Shown one piece after another: positions 31,932 through 41,377 of a stretch of 64,000 nt of DNA (the stretch's first letter is position 1; the number at the start of each line of letters is the position of its first letter). The stretch comes from Micromonospora lutea (lineage in GTDB: Bacteria > Actinomycetota > Actinomycetes > Mycobacteriales > Micromonosporaceae): the NCBI RefSeq assembly GCF_016863535.1, contig NZ_BOPB01000003.1, forward strand, positions 173,451-237,450. The letters are read 5' to 3'. The notes beneath the pieces are model-generated. The model was not told where the DNA came from. It searched no databases and saw nothing but the letters and a program-made list of their open reading frames with translations. Both the position numbers and the translations under genes were made by a program.

Positions 31932-32086
31932 CCCCCCCACCCCCCACCCCCCACCCCCTCACTGCATCGATCATGCAGTGGTGGTCGTCGCTTCGCGAAG
32001 AATGCACCTTTTGGAGGGTGCCACAACTGCATGATCGCGGAGGTGAAGGAGGGAGGGGAGGGGGGAGGGTGGGGTGGGGGGGTTAG
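31929..32086. repeat. Nested inverted repeat with C-rich and G-rich outer arms between dxs and a lipoprotein gene
   Basis: The outer arms are C-rich (from CTAACCCCCCCACCC at about 31928) and G-rich (GGGTGGGGTGGGGGGGTTAG, about 32067-32086), complementary over about 16 bp. Inside them are 17-nt arms at 31968-31984 and 32021-32037 that match at 16 of 17 positions, with an inner hairpin GCACC/GGTGC (32004-32008, 32017-32021). The G-rich side has more than four G-runs and reaches the 3' end of the lipoprotein gene. Probably a transcription stop region for both convergent genes. Confidence 0.8.
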
Positions 32087-33282
32087 CGGTGGGGGGAGCC
32101 GGCGGTGCGGTAGTGGGTTTTTTCGTCGGCGGCGAGGCTGAAGGTTTCGCGGCGCTCGGGAAGGGGCGCCACCACCAGCCCGGGGCGGTCGACCAGACGG
32201 GTCGTGTTCGGCGGCACCGACAGCGTGGTGTCCTTGGTGGCGCGCCAGCTCAGCACGACCAGCGGCTGCTCCGGCACCGAAAGCTCGTAGACCTGCAACG
32301 CGTTCGTCCGGTCAGCGGGGGAGAGCACCACCGGTCCATCGTCGGCCGGCCGGTACACCACCGCGCTCATCGAGCCCTCGGCGCTCTCCCAGGTGAGCTG
32401 CTCCAACTCGGCAGGCTCGCCGCCGTCGAGCGTGACCTCGCCGAGCGTACGCACGGCGAGTTTCGCCATCGGCCAGGAGGCCGGCACCGACTGCGGTACG
32501 TCCCGGTCGCCGACCCGCCGGAAGATGCTGCCGAACGGGCCGTCCTCGCCGGCCAGCAGGCAGGTGTCGAGGCCGGTCAGGGCGCGCCGGCCGGAGCCGC
32601 TCTGGTCGCGTACCAGCGGATAGCGGGGTGCGGCGGTGCCGGTGCCGAGATCGAGGAGCCGATCGGAGGCCCGCCCTCGGGGCAGTGACTCGGTGGAGCG
32701 CAGGGTGGCGGTGACGGTGACCGCCCGGCACTGGGGCACCCGCACCGGATCGGTCAGGCCGTCGGTGTTGGACAGGGTCCGGCCGTTCGGCCCGGCCAGC
32801 CGCCGGACCCGTTCGGAGGTCAGATAACGCCTCCCGTCAGCGGACTGGACCGGCAACACGTCGGAGTAGATCAGGTAGCCGGGATCGGTGTACTCGGTGG
32901 CGTGACTGACCGTGTAGCCGTCGCCGTCGCCGGTGAGCTGGAGCAGCCAGGACGCGGCCTCACCGGGCACCGACGCGGCGACCAGGGCCAGCGGCGCGCC
33001 GTCCACCTCACCGGAGTAGAGGATCCCGGACGAGGGTACGTGCACCCGGTCGTCCACAGGTGAACGCCAGCGGCGTACCGCCTCGGTGACGGCGGCGGTC
33101 GCCGTGCTGTCCTCGGCCAGCGAGCCACGCGGTGGCCACACCGTCAGCGACCCGTCCATGCTGTCGTAGCCGACCCGCAGGTCCCGTGGCTGACGCTCGG
33201 CGACCGGCCCGCAGGCGGTGACGGCGATCAGCAGGGTGGACAGGCCGGTGGCGGTCAAGCCGCGCCAACGGGCTGGAACCAC
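32083..33282 (-). CDS. Hypothetical lipoprotein of the envelope glycan cluster
   Basis: 399 residues with no domain I recognise. The N-terminus has a lipoprotein signal: basic start, hydrophobic STLLIAVTAC, and a lipobox Cys at residue 24. The rest is beta-rich with few long helices. GTG 33282 is weakly supported by a G-rich leader. A TACTAT box lies 44 bp upstream. It is divergent from the first of three GT-C-like genes, which hints at a shared envelope role but does not prove it. Confidence 0.8.
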   Translation of the reverse strand: MVPARWRGLTATGLSTLLIAVTACGPVAERQPRDLRVGYDSMDGSLTVWPPRGSLAEDSTATAAVTEAVRRWRSPVDDRVHVPSSGILYSGEVDGAPLALVAASVPGEAASWLLQLTGDGDGYTVSHATEYTDPGYLIYSDVLPVQSADGRRYLTSERVRRLAGPNGRTLSNTDGLTDPVRVPQCRAVTVTATLRSTESLPRGRASDRLLDLGTGTAAPRYPLVRDQSGSGRRALTGLDTCLLAGEDGPFGSIFRRVGDRDVPQSVPASWPMAKLAVRTLGEVTLDGGEPAELEQLTWESAEGSMSAVVYRPADDGPVVLSPADRTNALQVYELSVPEQPLVVLSWRATKDTTLSVPPNTTRLVDRPGLVVAPLPERRETFSLAADEKTHYRTAGSPHR

Positions 33283-33325
33283 CTGTCACGCCCCCGATCG
33301 GATCGCGTTGTCGTGTCGGAGGGCA

Positions 33326-33331
33326 ATAGTA
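33326..33331 (-). promoter_or_regulatory. Candidate -10 box for the lipoprotein gene
   Basis: TACTAT on the minus strand, 44 bp upstream of GTG 33282. Confidence 0.4.
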
Positions 33332-33436
33332 CGAGATGTCCTGCCGGCGCTTCGGGTCGCCATACGCTGCGTCGCACCGTAACCACAACGGCCACAGGGG
33401 ACACCGCGTCGAGTTGGGGCATATTCCCTACTCGGG

Positions 33437-33442
33437 TAGACT
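33437..33442 (+). promoter_or_regulatory. Candidate -10 box for the first GT-C-like gene
   Basis: TAGACT, the same hexamer as before dxs, ends 9 bp before GTG 33452. No ribosome site is present. Confidence 0.4.
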
Positions 33443-33451
33443 CCGCCGACT

Positions 33452-35515
33452 GTGACGCCTGCTGAGACCCGCGCCGCCGCGCTGCCGAGATCCGCTGACG
33501 TCGCTGACTCTCCGTCCGAAGTCGTCACCATGGGTGATGTCGGGCGCGGCGCTGCCGGAACAAAATCCGCGACCGAGGCTGCCCCCGCGACCGAGGCTGC
33601 CCCCGCGACCGACGCCCCGGCGCCCGCGACCGAAGGCCCCGTGCCGACAACCGTAGCTGCGACGTCCGCGACCGAGGCCGGGACGACCCGCCAGCTGGCG
33701 GAGACCGGACCAGCGGCATCCGACGGTACGCGGGACGCCGACACCGGCGATGCCGGGTCGGCACGCCGACGCCGGTTCCGTTGGACGCCTCGACGTCTCG
33801 ACCTCGCGATCTTCGGCGGGTTCCTGCTGACCGCGCTCTGGGTGACCAGCCAGATCTGGATGGACCCGGCCGGCCGGGTGGCCTCGCTCTACAGCAGTGA
33901 CCCGGCCCAGGTGCAGTTCTTCCTCGCTCACTCGGTGCGGGTGGTGCTGCACGGGGAGTTCCCCTTCTTCACCGAGCAGTTCAACTACCCCGACGGGGTC
34001 AACCTGATGGCCAACACGGCCATCCTCGCCCTGGGTATTCCGATGGTGCCGGTGACCCTGCTCTTCGGGCCGGCGGTGACCTTCGTGCTGCTGGTGACGC
34101 TCGGTCTCGCCGGGACCGCCTCGGCCTGGTACTTCGTCTTGTCCCGGCACGTGGTGAACAACCGGCTCGCCGCCGTGGTGGGTGGCTGGCTCTGTGGGTT
34201 CTCACCGGCGATGCTGTCGCACGCGAGTTGGCACCCGAACATCATCAGCCAGTTCCTGCTGCCGTTCATCGTCTGGCGGGTCATGGTGATCACCCGGTCG
34301 ACCCGGCCGTACCGGGACGGCGCGCTGCTGGCCCTGCTGGTCACCGCCCAGGCGTTCATCAACGAGGAGATCCTGCTCTTCACCGCGATGGGCTGCGGGA
34401 TCTTCCTGATCGCGGTGCTGGCCCAGCGGCCGGAGCTCTGGTCGGCGGCCTGGCGGCCGCTGGCCAAGGCGCTGGTCACCTGCACGGTGATCGCCGGATC
34501 ACTGCTGGCGTACCCGCTGTACATCCAGTTCGCCGGCCCGATGGCGTACCACGGGCTCAGCGACGCGGTCCGCGACTACGGCAACGACATCGCCGCGTAC
34601 TTCGCCCCCGGCTCGCCCACCCTCGGCGGCAACCAGCGGGCGAACGTCAACCTCGCGCCGAACTACTCCGAGGAGAACGCCTTCTTCGGGTGGAGCCTGG
34701 CGCTGATCGCGGTCGGGATCGTGCTCTGGCTCCGGCGGGAGGTGCTGGTCCGCGCGCTCGCCGCCACCGCCGCCTTCTACACCATCCTCTCCCTCGGCGA
34801 GCGGATCACCTGGTGGGACCGGGAACTGGTCGTCGGCCCGTGGGAGTGGCTGGTACGGCTGCCGCTGCTCGACGCGGTGGTACCGACCCGGTTCGGCATG
34901 ATCACCACGGTGGTGGTGGCGATCCTGCTGGCGCTGGCCATCGAGCGGACCAGCACGCTGTCCATGGACCGGCGAACCGTGCGTACGCTGACCGTCGCCG
35001 GTCTGGTGCTCGCGTTGCTGCCGATCACCCCGATGCCGTTGCCGATGACCTCGCGCCCCCCGGTGCCCGACTTCATCACCTCAGACCGGTGGCGTGCCTA
35101 CGTCGGGCCGGACCAGACCCTGGTGCCGATCCCGGTACCGAGCATGGGCAACACCCACGGCATGCGCTGGGCGGCCTCCACCAATCTCGACTTCAAGATC
35201 CCCGGCGGCTACTTCCTCGCCCCACGCAACGGCAACACCGGTGACCCGGGCCGCTTCGGGGGCCGGCCGAGCGGTATCGGGAAACTGCTGGAGGAGGTCG
35301 CCACCACCGGCCGGACGCCGGAACTGGACGACCGCCAGCGGCGCCGCTCCCTGGACGAACTGCGGCACTGGCGGGCGGCGGTCCTGGTGCTGCCGGTCCG
35401 GCAGCCGCACTCCGAGCCGCTGCGGCAGACCGTCGAGCAACTGGTCGGCCCGGGCCGGCTCGAACTGGATGTCTGGGTGTGGGACGTACGGTCACTCACC
35501 GACCCCCGGGCCTGA
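33452..35515 (+). CDS. Polytopic membrane protein, putative GT-C-type glycosyltransferase (paralog 1)
   Basis: 687 residues. A cytoplasmic N-terminus of about 110 residues is Ala/Thr/Pro-rich and includes an 18-bp tandem repeat. About 11 hydrophobic segments follow, then a C-terminal extracytoplasmic domain of about 160 residues. Blocks shared with the next two paralogs are NYPDGVNLMANTA, SEENAFFGWSL, RWRAYVGPDQTLVPIPVP and the final WVWDVRSL. The architecture resembles GT-C enzymes that use polyprenyl-phosphate sugars, but I see no confirmed catalytic Asp motif. Substrate unknown. The stop overlaps the start of paralog 2 (TGATG). Confidence 0.8.
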   Translation: MTPAETRAAALPRSADVADSPSEVVTMGDVGRGAAGTKSATEAAPATEAAPATDAPAPATEGPVPTTVAATSATEAGTTRQLAETGPAASDGTRDADTGDAGSARRRRFRWTPRRLDLAIFGGFLLTALWVTSQIWMDPAGRVASLYSSDPAQVQFFLAHSVRVVLHGEFPFFTEQFNYPDGVNLMANTAILALGIPMVPVTLLFGPAVTFVLLVTLGLAGTASAWYFVLSRHVVNNRLAAVVGGWLCGFSPAMLSHASWHPNIISQFLLPFIVWRVMVITRSTRPYRDGALLALLVTAQAFINEEILLFTAMGCGIFLIAVLAQRPELWSAAWRPLAKALVTCTVIAGSLLAYPLYIQFAGPMAYHGLSDAVRDYGNDIAAYFAPGSPTLGGNQRANVNLAPNYSEENAFFGWSLALIAVGIVLWLRREVLVRALAATAAFYTILSLGERITWWDRELVVGPWEWLVRLPLLDAVVPTRFGMITTVVVAILLALAIERTSTLSMDRRTVRTLTVAGLVLALLPITPMPLPMTSRPPVPDFITSDRWRAYVGPDQTLVPIPVPSMGNTHGMRWAASTNLDFKIPGGYFLAPRNGNTGDPGRFGGRPSGIGKLLEEVATTGRTPELDDRQRRRSLDELRHWRAAVLVLPVRQPHSEPLRQTVEQLVGPGRLELDVWVWDVRSLTDPRA
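33568..33621 (+). repeat. 18-bp tandem repeat encoding a low-complexity N-terminus
   Basis: The unit beginning CGCGACCGAGGCTGCCCC occurs twice exactly and once degenerately. It encodes ATEAAP repeats at about residues 40-57 of GT-C paralog 1. Confidence 0.75.
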
Positions 35516-37335
35516 TGTCGGTCGGCACAATCGAGCGGGACGTCGAGGTCCGCGCCCCTCGCCGTCGGTGGCTGCGCCCGCGTACGCCTGATGTGGCGGT
35601 GGTGGCCGGCTACCTGGCGCTGGCCGCGTGGCTGACCAGCGGGCAGTGGGGCCGGCCGGACCGGCTCTACCACCAGGCCGGGGACCAGATCCTCTTCGAA
35701 TGGATGCTGGCCCGTGCGGCCCGTGCCGTGGTCGCGTTGGAGAATCCGCTGTGGAGTGACGCGTTGAACGCGCCCGGCGGGGTGAACCTGATGGCCAACA
35801 CCTCGGTGCTCGGCCTGGGCGTCCCGTTGGCCCCGGTCACGTTGCTGTTCGGCTCGCAGGTGGCGTTCGAGGTGGCGGTGGTCGGGTGCCTCGCCGGCAC
35901 GGCCACCGCCTGGTACGTGCTGCTGCGTCGCCGCCTGGTGGAGTCCCGACTGGCCGCCGCGGTCGGCGGGCTGGTCTGTGGTTTCGCCCCCGGCATGGTC
36001 GCCCAGGCCGGTTCGCACCTGCACATGGCCGCCCAGTTCCTGGTGCCGGTGATCCTGGCGCTGGTGTTTGTGCCCGACCCGTCCGGTCCGGCAGCGGGCG
36101 CCTGGTCGCGGGTGTGGCGTCCCGGTGTGCTGCTCGGTCTGGTCGTGTCGTACCAGGTCTTCCTCGGCGAGGAGGTGCTGCTCTTCGTGGCGCTCGCCGC
36201 CGGGGTCTTCGTCCTCGGGTACGCGTTGGCCGACCGGGCCGCCGCCCGCCGGCTCGCCCCGGTCACGGCCGGCCGGATCGCGGTCGGTGCGGTGGTGGCG
36301 ATGACCCTGCTGGCCTATCCACTGTGGTTCCAGTTCTTCGGCCCCGGGCACTACCGGGGGATGCCGTTCCACGCGTACGGCTATCAGCTCGACGCCGCCT
36401 CGTTCACCGCCACGGCCCGACAGACCCTTTTCGGCGATCCCCGCCTGCCCGCCCTGCTGGCCCCCAACGCGACCGAGGAGAACTCCTTCTTCGGACCGGG
36501 TCTGCTCGTGGTGGCCCTGGTCGTGACGGTGTGGCTGTGGCGTCGCCCGCTGGTCCGGGCACTCGCCGCCTGTGGGGTGGTGTTCGCCCTGCTCTCGCTC
36601 GGTGCGCGGGTACGCCTCGACGGCACGGTGACGGACCTGCCCGGCCCGTACCGGTTGATCGCCGAGTTGCCCCTGGTCGACCACGTGGTGCCGGCCCGGT
36701 TCTCGTTGGTCTGCGTGCCGGTGCTGGGCATCCTGCTCGCGCTCGCGGTGGACCGGGTACGACGGCAGCCGGCCACCGCCGCCGGGCGTCCGGCAGGCGC
36801 GGCCGGGCGGTGGCGGCTGCTCTGGGCCGCAGCGGTTGCCGCCGCGCTGCTGCCGATGACCCCGACACCGATCCGCACGGTGCCGGCCTGGCCGGTTCCG
36901 GCGTTCGTCGCGGACGGGACCTGGCGGGCGTACGTGCCGGCGGGGCGGACGCTGGTGCCGGTGCCCCCGGTGACCAACGCCGGCCGCAGTCCGGCGATGC
37001 TCTGGTCGGCTCGGACCGGGCTGGCCTTCACCGCCCCGGGTGGCTTCTTCATCGGCCCCCGCTCGGCGGACGACCCGGGGGCGCGCTGGGGTGCGCCGGA
37101 CCGGCCCACGTCGCTGCTGTTGCGCCGGGTGGCCGACACCGGCGAGGTGCCGCCGATCACCGAGGCCGACCGCCGGCAGGCGGTGGCCGACCTGCGGCAC
37201 TGGCGGGCCGCCGTGGTGGTCCAGGGCGGGCTGCACCATGGTGACCCGGTACGACGCACCGTCGAGGCGCTGCTCGGTCCGGCCCGCGAGGTCGACGGCG
37301 CGCTCATCTGGGACGTCCGCCCCCTGGTCAGCTGA
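35515..37335 (+). CDS. Polytopic membrane protein, putative GT-C-type glycosyltransferase (paralog 2)
   Basis: 606 residues, with the same layout as paralog 1 but without the long N-terminal extension. Shared blocks are NAPGGVNLMANTS, TEENSFFGPGLL, VPARFSLVCVPVLGILLALA, TWRAYVPAGRTLVPVPP, PGGFFIGP and LIWDVRPL. The ATG overlaps the paralog 1 stop (TGATG), so translation is coupled and the two proteins are probably made in equal amounts, perhaps as a heteromer. Function inferred only from topology. Confidence 0.82.
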   Translation: MSVGTIERDVEVRAPRRRWLRPRTPDVAVVAGYLALAAWLTSGQWGRPDRLYHQAGDQILFEWMLARAARAVVALENPLWSDALNAPGGVNLMANTSVLGLGVPLAPVTLLFGSQVAFEVAVVGCLAGTATAWYVLLRRRLVESRLAAAVGGLVCGFAPGMVAQAGSHLHMAAQFLVPVILALVFVPDPSGPAAGAWSRVWRPGVLLGLVVSYQVFLGEEVLLFVALAAGVFVLGYALADRAAARRLAPVTAGRIAVGAVVAMTLLAYPLWFQFFGPGHYRGMPFHAYGYQLDAASFTATARQTLFGDPRLPALLAPNATEENSFFGPGLLVVALVVTVWLWRRPLVRALAACGVVFALLSLGARVRLDGTVTDLPGPYRLIAELPLVDHVVPARFSLVCVPVLGILLALAVDRVRRQPATAAGRPAGAAGRWRLLWAAAVAAALLPMTPTPIRTVPAWPVPAFVADGTWRAYVPAGRTLVPVPPVTNAGRSPAMLWSARTGLAFTAPGGFFIGPRSADDPGARWGAPDRPTSLLLRRVADTGEVPPITEADRRQAVADLRHWRAAVVVQGGLHHGDPVRRTVEALLGPAREVDGALIWDVRPLVS

Positions 37336-37374
37336 GCCCCGGCCGCGGGCATACCGCTCGGCGTCCGCCGTGAT

Positions 37375-37426
37375 GTTAGGAAGGGACCCTTCCTCTACCG
37401 GAGGCGTTAATAAGGTGCCCTTCCTT
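37375..37426 (+). repeat. 52-bp double-palindrome intergenic repeat, copy B
   Basis: Left palindrome AGGAAGGG-A-CCCTTCCT, spacer CTACCGGAGGC, right palindrome led by GTTAATAAGG. Sits between the convergent paralogs 2 and 3 and ends at the 3' end of paralog 3. Confidence 0.9.
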
Positions 37427-39275
37427 ACACCCGGTCGCGTACGTCCCAGAGCCAGACGTCGTCGACGCGTTGCGGGTCGCCCAACAGCGCGGTCAGCAGG
37501 TCCCGCAGCACCGCCTCGCGGGGATGCGCGCCGAGCACCACCACCGAGGCCCGCCAGAAGCGCAGGTCCTCCACCGCCTGCCGACGGTTCTCGTCGCTGA
37601 GTTCGGGCAGCTCACCCGCGTCCATGGTGCGGTAGATGAGGGTGCTGGTAGGGCGGTTCGGAGCGCCGAACACGCCTTCGCCGTTCTCGTTGGGGCCGAT
37701 GAAGTAGCCGGCCGGGATCGGGAACTCGTGCCCGGTCAGCGCGCTCCACCGCAGCGTGGGCAGGCCGTGCACGTTGCTGGGGATGGGCACCGGCACCAGC
37801 GTGCGGCCGTCCGGCACGTACGGTCGCCAGGCGCCGGAGGTGATGAAGGTCGGCGGTGGGTCGACCGGCTCGGCCGGTAGCGGGCGGGGCAGCAGCGGCA
37901 GCACCGCGAGGATGATCGCGGCGTACCCGACAATGTGCTGCCAGCGAGGTCGCCGCCGAACCGGGGTCGCCCCCTCCGGGGCGCGGGGCGCCGGCACCGG
38001 CGACCGGTGGCTGCGGGCCACCGCGTCCCAGGCCAACGCCAGCAGTACGCCGAGCGCGGCGGTGGTCACCAGGGTCAGCCGGGTCGGCATCATCATCTCG
38101 ACCAGCGGCAGATCCTCCGGAATGTACGACCACGGGCCGGCGATGCCGGTCAGCTCGCCGTTGAACCGGATCTCCGGGCCGAGCGCGGCGACCGAGAAGA
38201 GCACCACCAGCACGGCCAGGATCCGAGCCACCAGCGAGCGGCGTACCAGCAGGACCAGGGCCACCACCGACAGCAGCACCAGCGGCCAACCGAACCAGGT
38301 GTTCTGCTCGGTCATGCCGATGGTCGCCTCCACCGCCTCGTCACCGGCGATGGTGTCCCGGGGGAAGGTGACGAAGGCGACGATGTCCTCGCCCCAACTG
38401 TGGAAGACCCCGCCCTGGAGTCCCCGGTAGGACTGCGGGCCGTTGAACTGGAACCAGATCGGGTACGCGGTCAGCAGCAGCGCCACCCCACCGCCGAGGC
38501 CCAGCCCGGCCGCGAAGGTGCCAGCCCGCGCCCGCGCGAGGCGGGGACGCATCGCCGCGTACGCGATCACGACGACCAGGCAGGCCATCGCCGTGAGCAG
38601 CAGCATCTCCTCGTTGATGAAGATCTGGTACGCCACCAGCAGCCCCAGCACCAGCCCGTTGCGCCGCCACCGGCCCGGCTCGACCAGCCGGAAAACCCGC
38701 ACCACGATCAGTGGCAGCAGGAAGTTGGAGACGAAGTTGGGCTGGCCGTTGGCGTGGTGCACGATGCCGGGGGCGAAACCGAGGAACGCGCCGCCGACGA
38801 AGGCCGCCGCCCGGGAACGCACCAGGTGCCGCGACAGCATCCAGTAGGAGGTGCCGGCGGTGGCCGCCAACGCACCGCCCAGATAGAGGGCGTAGACCAC
38901 CTGGGGGCCGAGCAGCAGGGTGAGCGGCGCCAGCGGCAGGGTCACCCCGAGCAGCGACGTGTTGGCCATCATGTTCACCCCGTCCGGGGCGTTCTGCCGG
39001 GCGGTGAAGAGCGGATTCTCCAGGTGCTGCACCGAGTACGCGCCGTGCGCGAAAAGCCACTCGAACCAGCTGTGGTCGGTGGGCAGGTGCGACGAGACCC
39101 GGTTGTTCACGTCCGCCCAGTAGTTCAGGCAGACGATGACGCCGAGCAGCACGTAGGCTCCGATGGCCAGCGCGTCGGCGCGCGTCGGCCGCCGCCGGGG
39201 ACGTGTCGTCGTTGATCGCGTCTCGACGGTCTCGGAGACGGAGTTCAGCGAGGGATTCACCACCGGCGCAGCCAC
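37425..39275 (-). CDS. Polytopic membrane protein, putative GT-C-type glycosyltransferase (paralog 3)
   Basis: 616 residues. Shared blocks are NAPDGVNMMANTS, TEQNTWFGWPL, MPTRLTLVTTAALGVLLALA, AWRPYVPDGRTLVPVPIP, AGYFIGPNENG and DVWLWDVRD. About 11 membrane segments are followed by an extracytoplasmic C-terminal domain of about 170 residues. It is convergent with the other two paralogs and divergent from the beta-propeller gene. GTG 39275 is the first start in the frame, and its ribosome site is weak. Substrate unknown. Confidence 0.82.
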   Translation of the reverse strand: MAAPVVNPSLNSVSETVETRSTTTRPRRRPTRADALAIGAYVLLGVIVCLNYWADVNNRVSSHLPTDHSWFEWLFAHGAYSVQHLENPLFTARQNAPDGVNMMANTSLLGVTLPLAPLTLLLGPQVVYALYLGGALAATAGTSYWMLSRHLVRSRAAAFVGGAFLGFAPGIVHHANGQPNFVSNFLLPLIVVRVFRLVEPGRWRRNGLVLGLLVAYQIFINEEMLLLTAMACLVVVIAYAAMRPRLARARAGTFAAGLGLGGGVALLLTAYPIWFQFNGPQSYRGLQGGVFHSWGEDIVAFVTFPRDTIAGDEAVEATIGMTEQNTWFGWPLVLLSVVALVLLVRRSLVARILAVLVVLFSVAALGPEIRFNGELTGIAGPWSYIPEDLPLVEMMMPTRLTLVTTAALGVLLALAWDAVARSHRSPVPAPRAPEGATPVRRRPRWQHIVGYAAIILAVLPLLPRPLPAEPVDPPPTFITSGAWRPYVPDGRTLVPVPIPSNVHGLPTLRWSALTGHEFPIPAGYFIGPNENGEGVFGAPNRPTSTLIYRTMDAGELPELSDENRRQAVEDLRFWRASVVVLGAHPREAVLRDLLTALLGDPQRVDDVWLWDVRDRV

Positions 39276-39344
39276 GACGGGCCATCGTACAGGCGGAACC
39301 TCGCCCGCCCGCCGCGCGTCTGGTGTGTGTCAGGGAGGACCAGC

Positions 39345-40637
39345 GTGACGTTGATCGACCTCGGTGAGCTGACCGAGCAGACCGATCCGCCACCTTCGCA
39401 GCGACGCCCCCGGCCGGGTAACCGTTGGCTGGCGGTCGTGGTGGTGGCGCTGCTCGTGCTGCTCGCGTCGGGGGGTGCCACACCGCCGGCCAGGCGGATC
39501 CACGCGATCGTCCCCGCCGCCCTGGGCAGCGACCTGTTCCTGGCCGGGGATCAGATCCTCACCGTCACGCCGCGTCCCGGGGTCACCGACGGCAGCCAGG
39601 AACTGCTCGCCTACCCGCGCCCCGATCGGGTTACCGCCGCGCCGCAGCGGCCGGTGCCGCTGTGGCGGAGACCCGTGCCGTCACAGAACCGGGTCTACCG
39701 GGTGCAGTCCGTCGCCGACGGCGGGATCCTGGTCGCCACCGCAAATTGGGAGACCGGCACCACCGAGACCGTGCGACTCGACGCGCGTACCGGCCAGGAG
39801 AGTTGGCGGGTGCCGGGTATCACGATCATGGAGATGCCCGACCGGGCGCTGCTGCGTACCTTCAGCGACCGCGAGCCGAACGTCCTTCGGATGATCGAGT
39901 TGGCGACCGCCCGCGAGCTGTGGTCCATGCCGTTGTCGGCGGCCAGTGTCGACTACCGGCAGCGGGACGGGATGCTCGACTCCATCGTGGTGGCCACGGT
40001 CGACGGCGAGGTCCAGGTGATCGACTCGATGACCGGGACGGTACGGCACCGACTTCCCGCTCCGGACGACCATGCCAGCGGCTACCAGCAGGCGTGGGTG
40101 GCCGGCGATCTGGTGGCCGTGGTGCGCAACTCCAACACCGTCGTCGCGCTCACCATCGACGGTCTGGTCGAGCGCTGGCAGGTGACCGTGCCGACGGCGA
40201 CCTACGTCACCGCCTGTGGGCCGCTGCTCTGCGCGGGACTGGCCAGCGGCGGGTTGCAGATCCTCGATCCCGCCACCGGCGCGGTGCGGTGGGGCAGCGA
40301 GGAGATTCTCGACATCGTGCTGGTCGACGACCGCAACGCCCTCGCGGTGGCCAGGAACACCAACGAGATGGTCACGATCAGGCTGTCCTCCGGTGCGTTG
40401 CTGGCCGAGCACGGATCGTGGAACATGGTCGTCCGCTACGAGTACGAGCCGCAGATGCTCGCCGTGCGTACGGTGCCGGAGGTGGGGCTGGTCCTGGCTC
40501 GACTCGACCCGAGCGGCGCACCGGCACGCCGGATCGATGTGCTGTCGGACGCCGGTGGTGACTGCCAGGGCCGGTCCGACCTCATCGCCTGCCGCCTGCT
40601 CGACGGCAACTACGGCGTCTGGCAACTGCCCCACTGA
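39345..40637 (+). CDS. Membrane-anchored PQQ-like beta-propeller protein
   Basis: 430 residues. A single membrane helix lies at about residues 27-44 (LAVVVVALLVLLASGGA), with the rest outside the membrane. The ectodomain has repeated WxxP/LDxxTGxxxW blades (LDARTGQESWRVPG, IDSMTGTVRHRLPA, LDPATGAVRWGSEE) of the PQQ-like, quinoprotein-type beta-propeller. It lacks an obvious dehydrogenase active site, so it is probably a binding or scaffold protein. GTG 39345 follows GGGAGG. Divergent from GT-C paralog 3, so the promoter region is shared. Confidence 0.85.
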   Translation: MTLIDLGELTEQTDPPPSQRRPRPGNRWLAVVVVALLVLLASGGATPPARRIHAIVPAALGSDLFLAGDQILTVTPRPGVTDGSQELLAYPRPDRVTAAPQRPVPLWRRPVPSQNRVYRVQSVADGGILVATANWETGTTETVRLDARTGQESWRVPGITIMEMPDRALLRTFSDREPNVLRMIELATARELWSMPLSAASVDYRQRDGMLDSIVVATVDGEVQVIDSMTGTVRHRLPAPDDHASGYQQAWVAGDLVAVVRNSNTVVALTIDGLVERWQVTVPTATYVTACGPLLCAGLASGGLQILDPATGAVRWGSEEILDIVLVDDRNALAVARNTNEMVTIRLSSGALLAEHGSWNMVVRYEYEPQMLAVRTVPEVGLVLARLDPSGAPARRIDVLSDAGGDCQGRSDLIACRLLDGNYGVWQLPH

Positions 40638-40708
40638 CCCGTCCCGCCACGGGCCGCTTGGTCGGCGACGTTACGTTGTCGGGGTCGGTGTGCGGAAAAG
40701 GGGCGAGC

Positions 40709-41377
40709 ATGCGGGTACTGGTGGTCGAGGACGAGCGCAATCTCGCCGACGCGATAGCGCGGGGCCTACGCAAACGCGGTATGGCGGTGGACGTCGCGTA
40801 CGACGGCGACAGCGGTCACGAGATGGCCTTCGTGACCCGGTACGACGTGGTGGTGCTCGACCGTGACCTGCCCGGCATGCACGGTGACCAGATCTGCGCG
40901 GAACTGGCCACGTCCGGCACGCTGACCCGGGTGCTGATGCTGACCGCCAGCGGCACGGTCGCCGACCGGGTCGAGGGTTTGCAGCTCGGTGCCGACGACT
41001 ACCTGCCCAAACCGTTCGCCTTCGACGAACTGGTCGCCCGGGTGCAGGCGTTGGGCCGACGGGCCACCCCGGCGGCACCGCCGGTGCTGGAACTCGCTGA
41101 CCTGGTGGTCGACCCGGCACGCCGCACGGCCACCCGGGGCGGGGCGGCGGTGGAGCTGACCAACAAGGAGTTCGGTGTGCTCTGCGAGCTGCTCAAGGCC
41201 CGGGGTGCGGTGGTCTCCAGCGAGGAACTCCTGGAACGCGTCTGGGACGCCAACACCGACCCGTTCACCACCATCGTCCGGGTCACCGTGATGACGCTGC
41301 GCCGCAAGCTCGGTGACCCTCCCTTGATCGAGACCGTGGTCGGCGCCGGCTACCGGACGGCCGAGGTGGTGGCGTGA
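40709..41377 (+). CDS. OmpR-family response regulator
   Basis: 222 residues. The receiver domain has the phospho-acceptor D51 in VVVLDRDLPG, acidic D8/E7 pair in VVEDE, and K101 in YLPKPF. A winged-helix domain follows (DLVVDPARRTATRGG, NKEFGVLCELLKARGAVVSSEELLERVW). ATG 40709 has AAAAGGGG upstream. The stop overlaps the histidine kinase start (GTGA), giving a coupled two-component operon. Target genes are unknown. Confidence 0.94.
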   Translation: MRVLVVEDERNLADAIARGLRKRGMAVDVAYDGDSGHEMAFVTRYDVVVLDRDLPGMHGDQICAELATSGTLTRVLMLTASGTVADRVEGLQLGADDYLPKPFAFDELVARVQALGRRATPAAPPVLELADLVVDPARRTATRGGAAVELTNKEFGVLCELLKARGAVVSSEELLERVWDANTDPFTTIVRVTVMTLRRKLGDPPLIETVVGAGYRTAEVVA

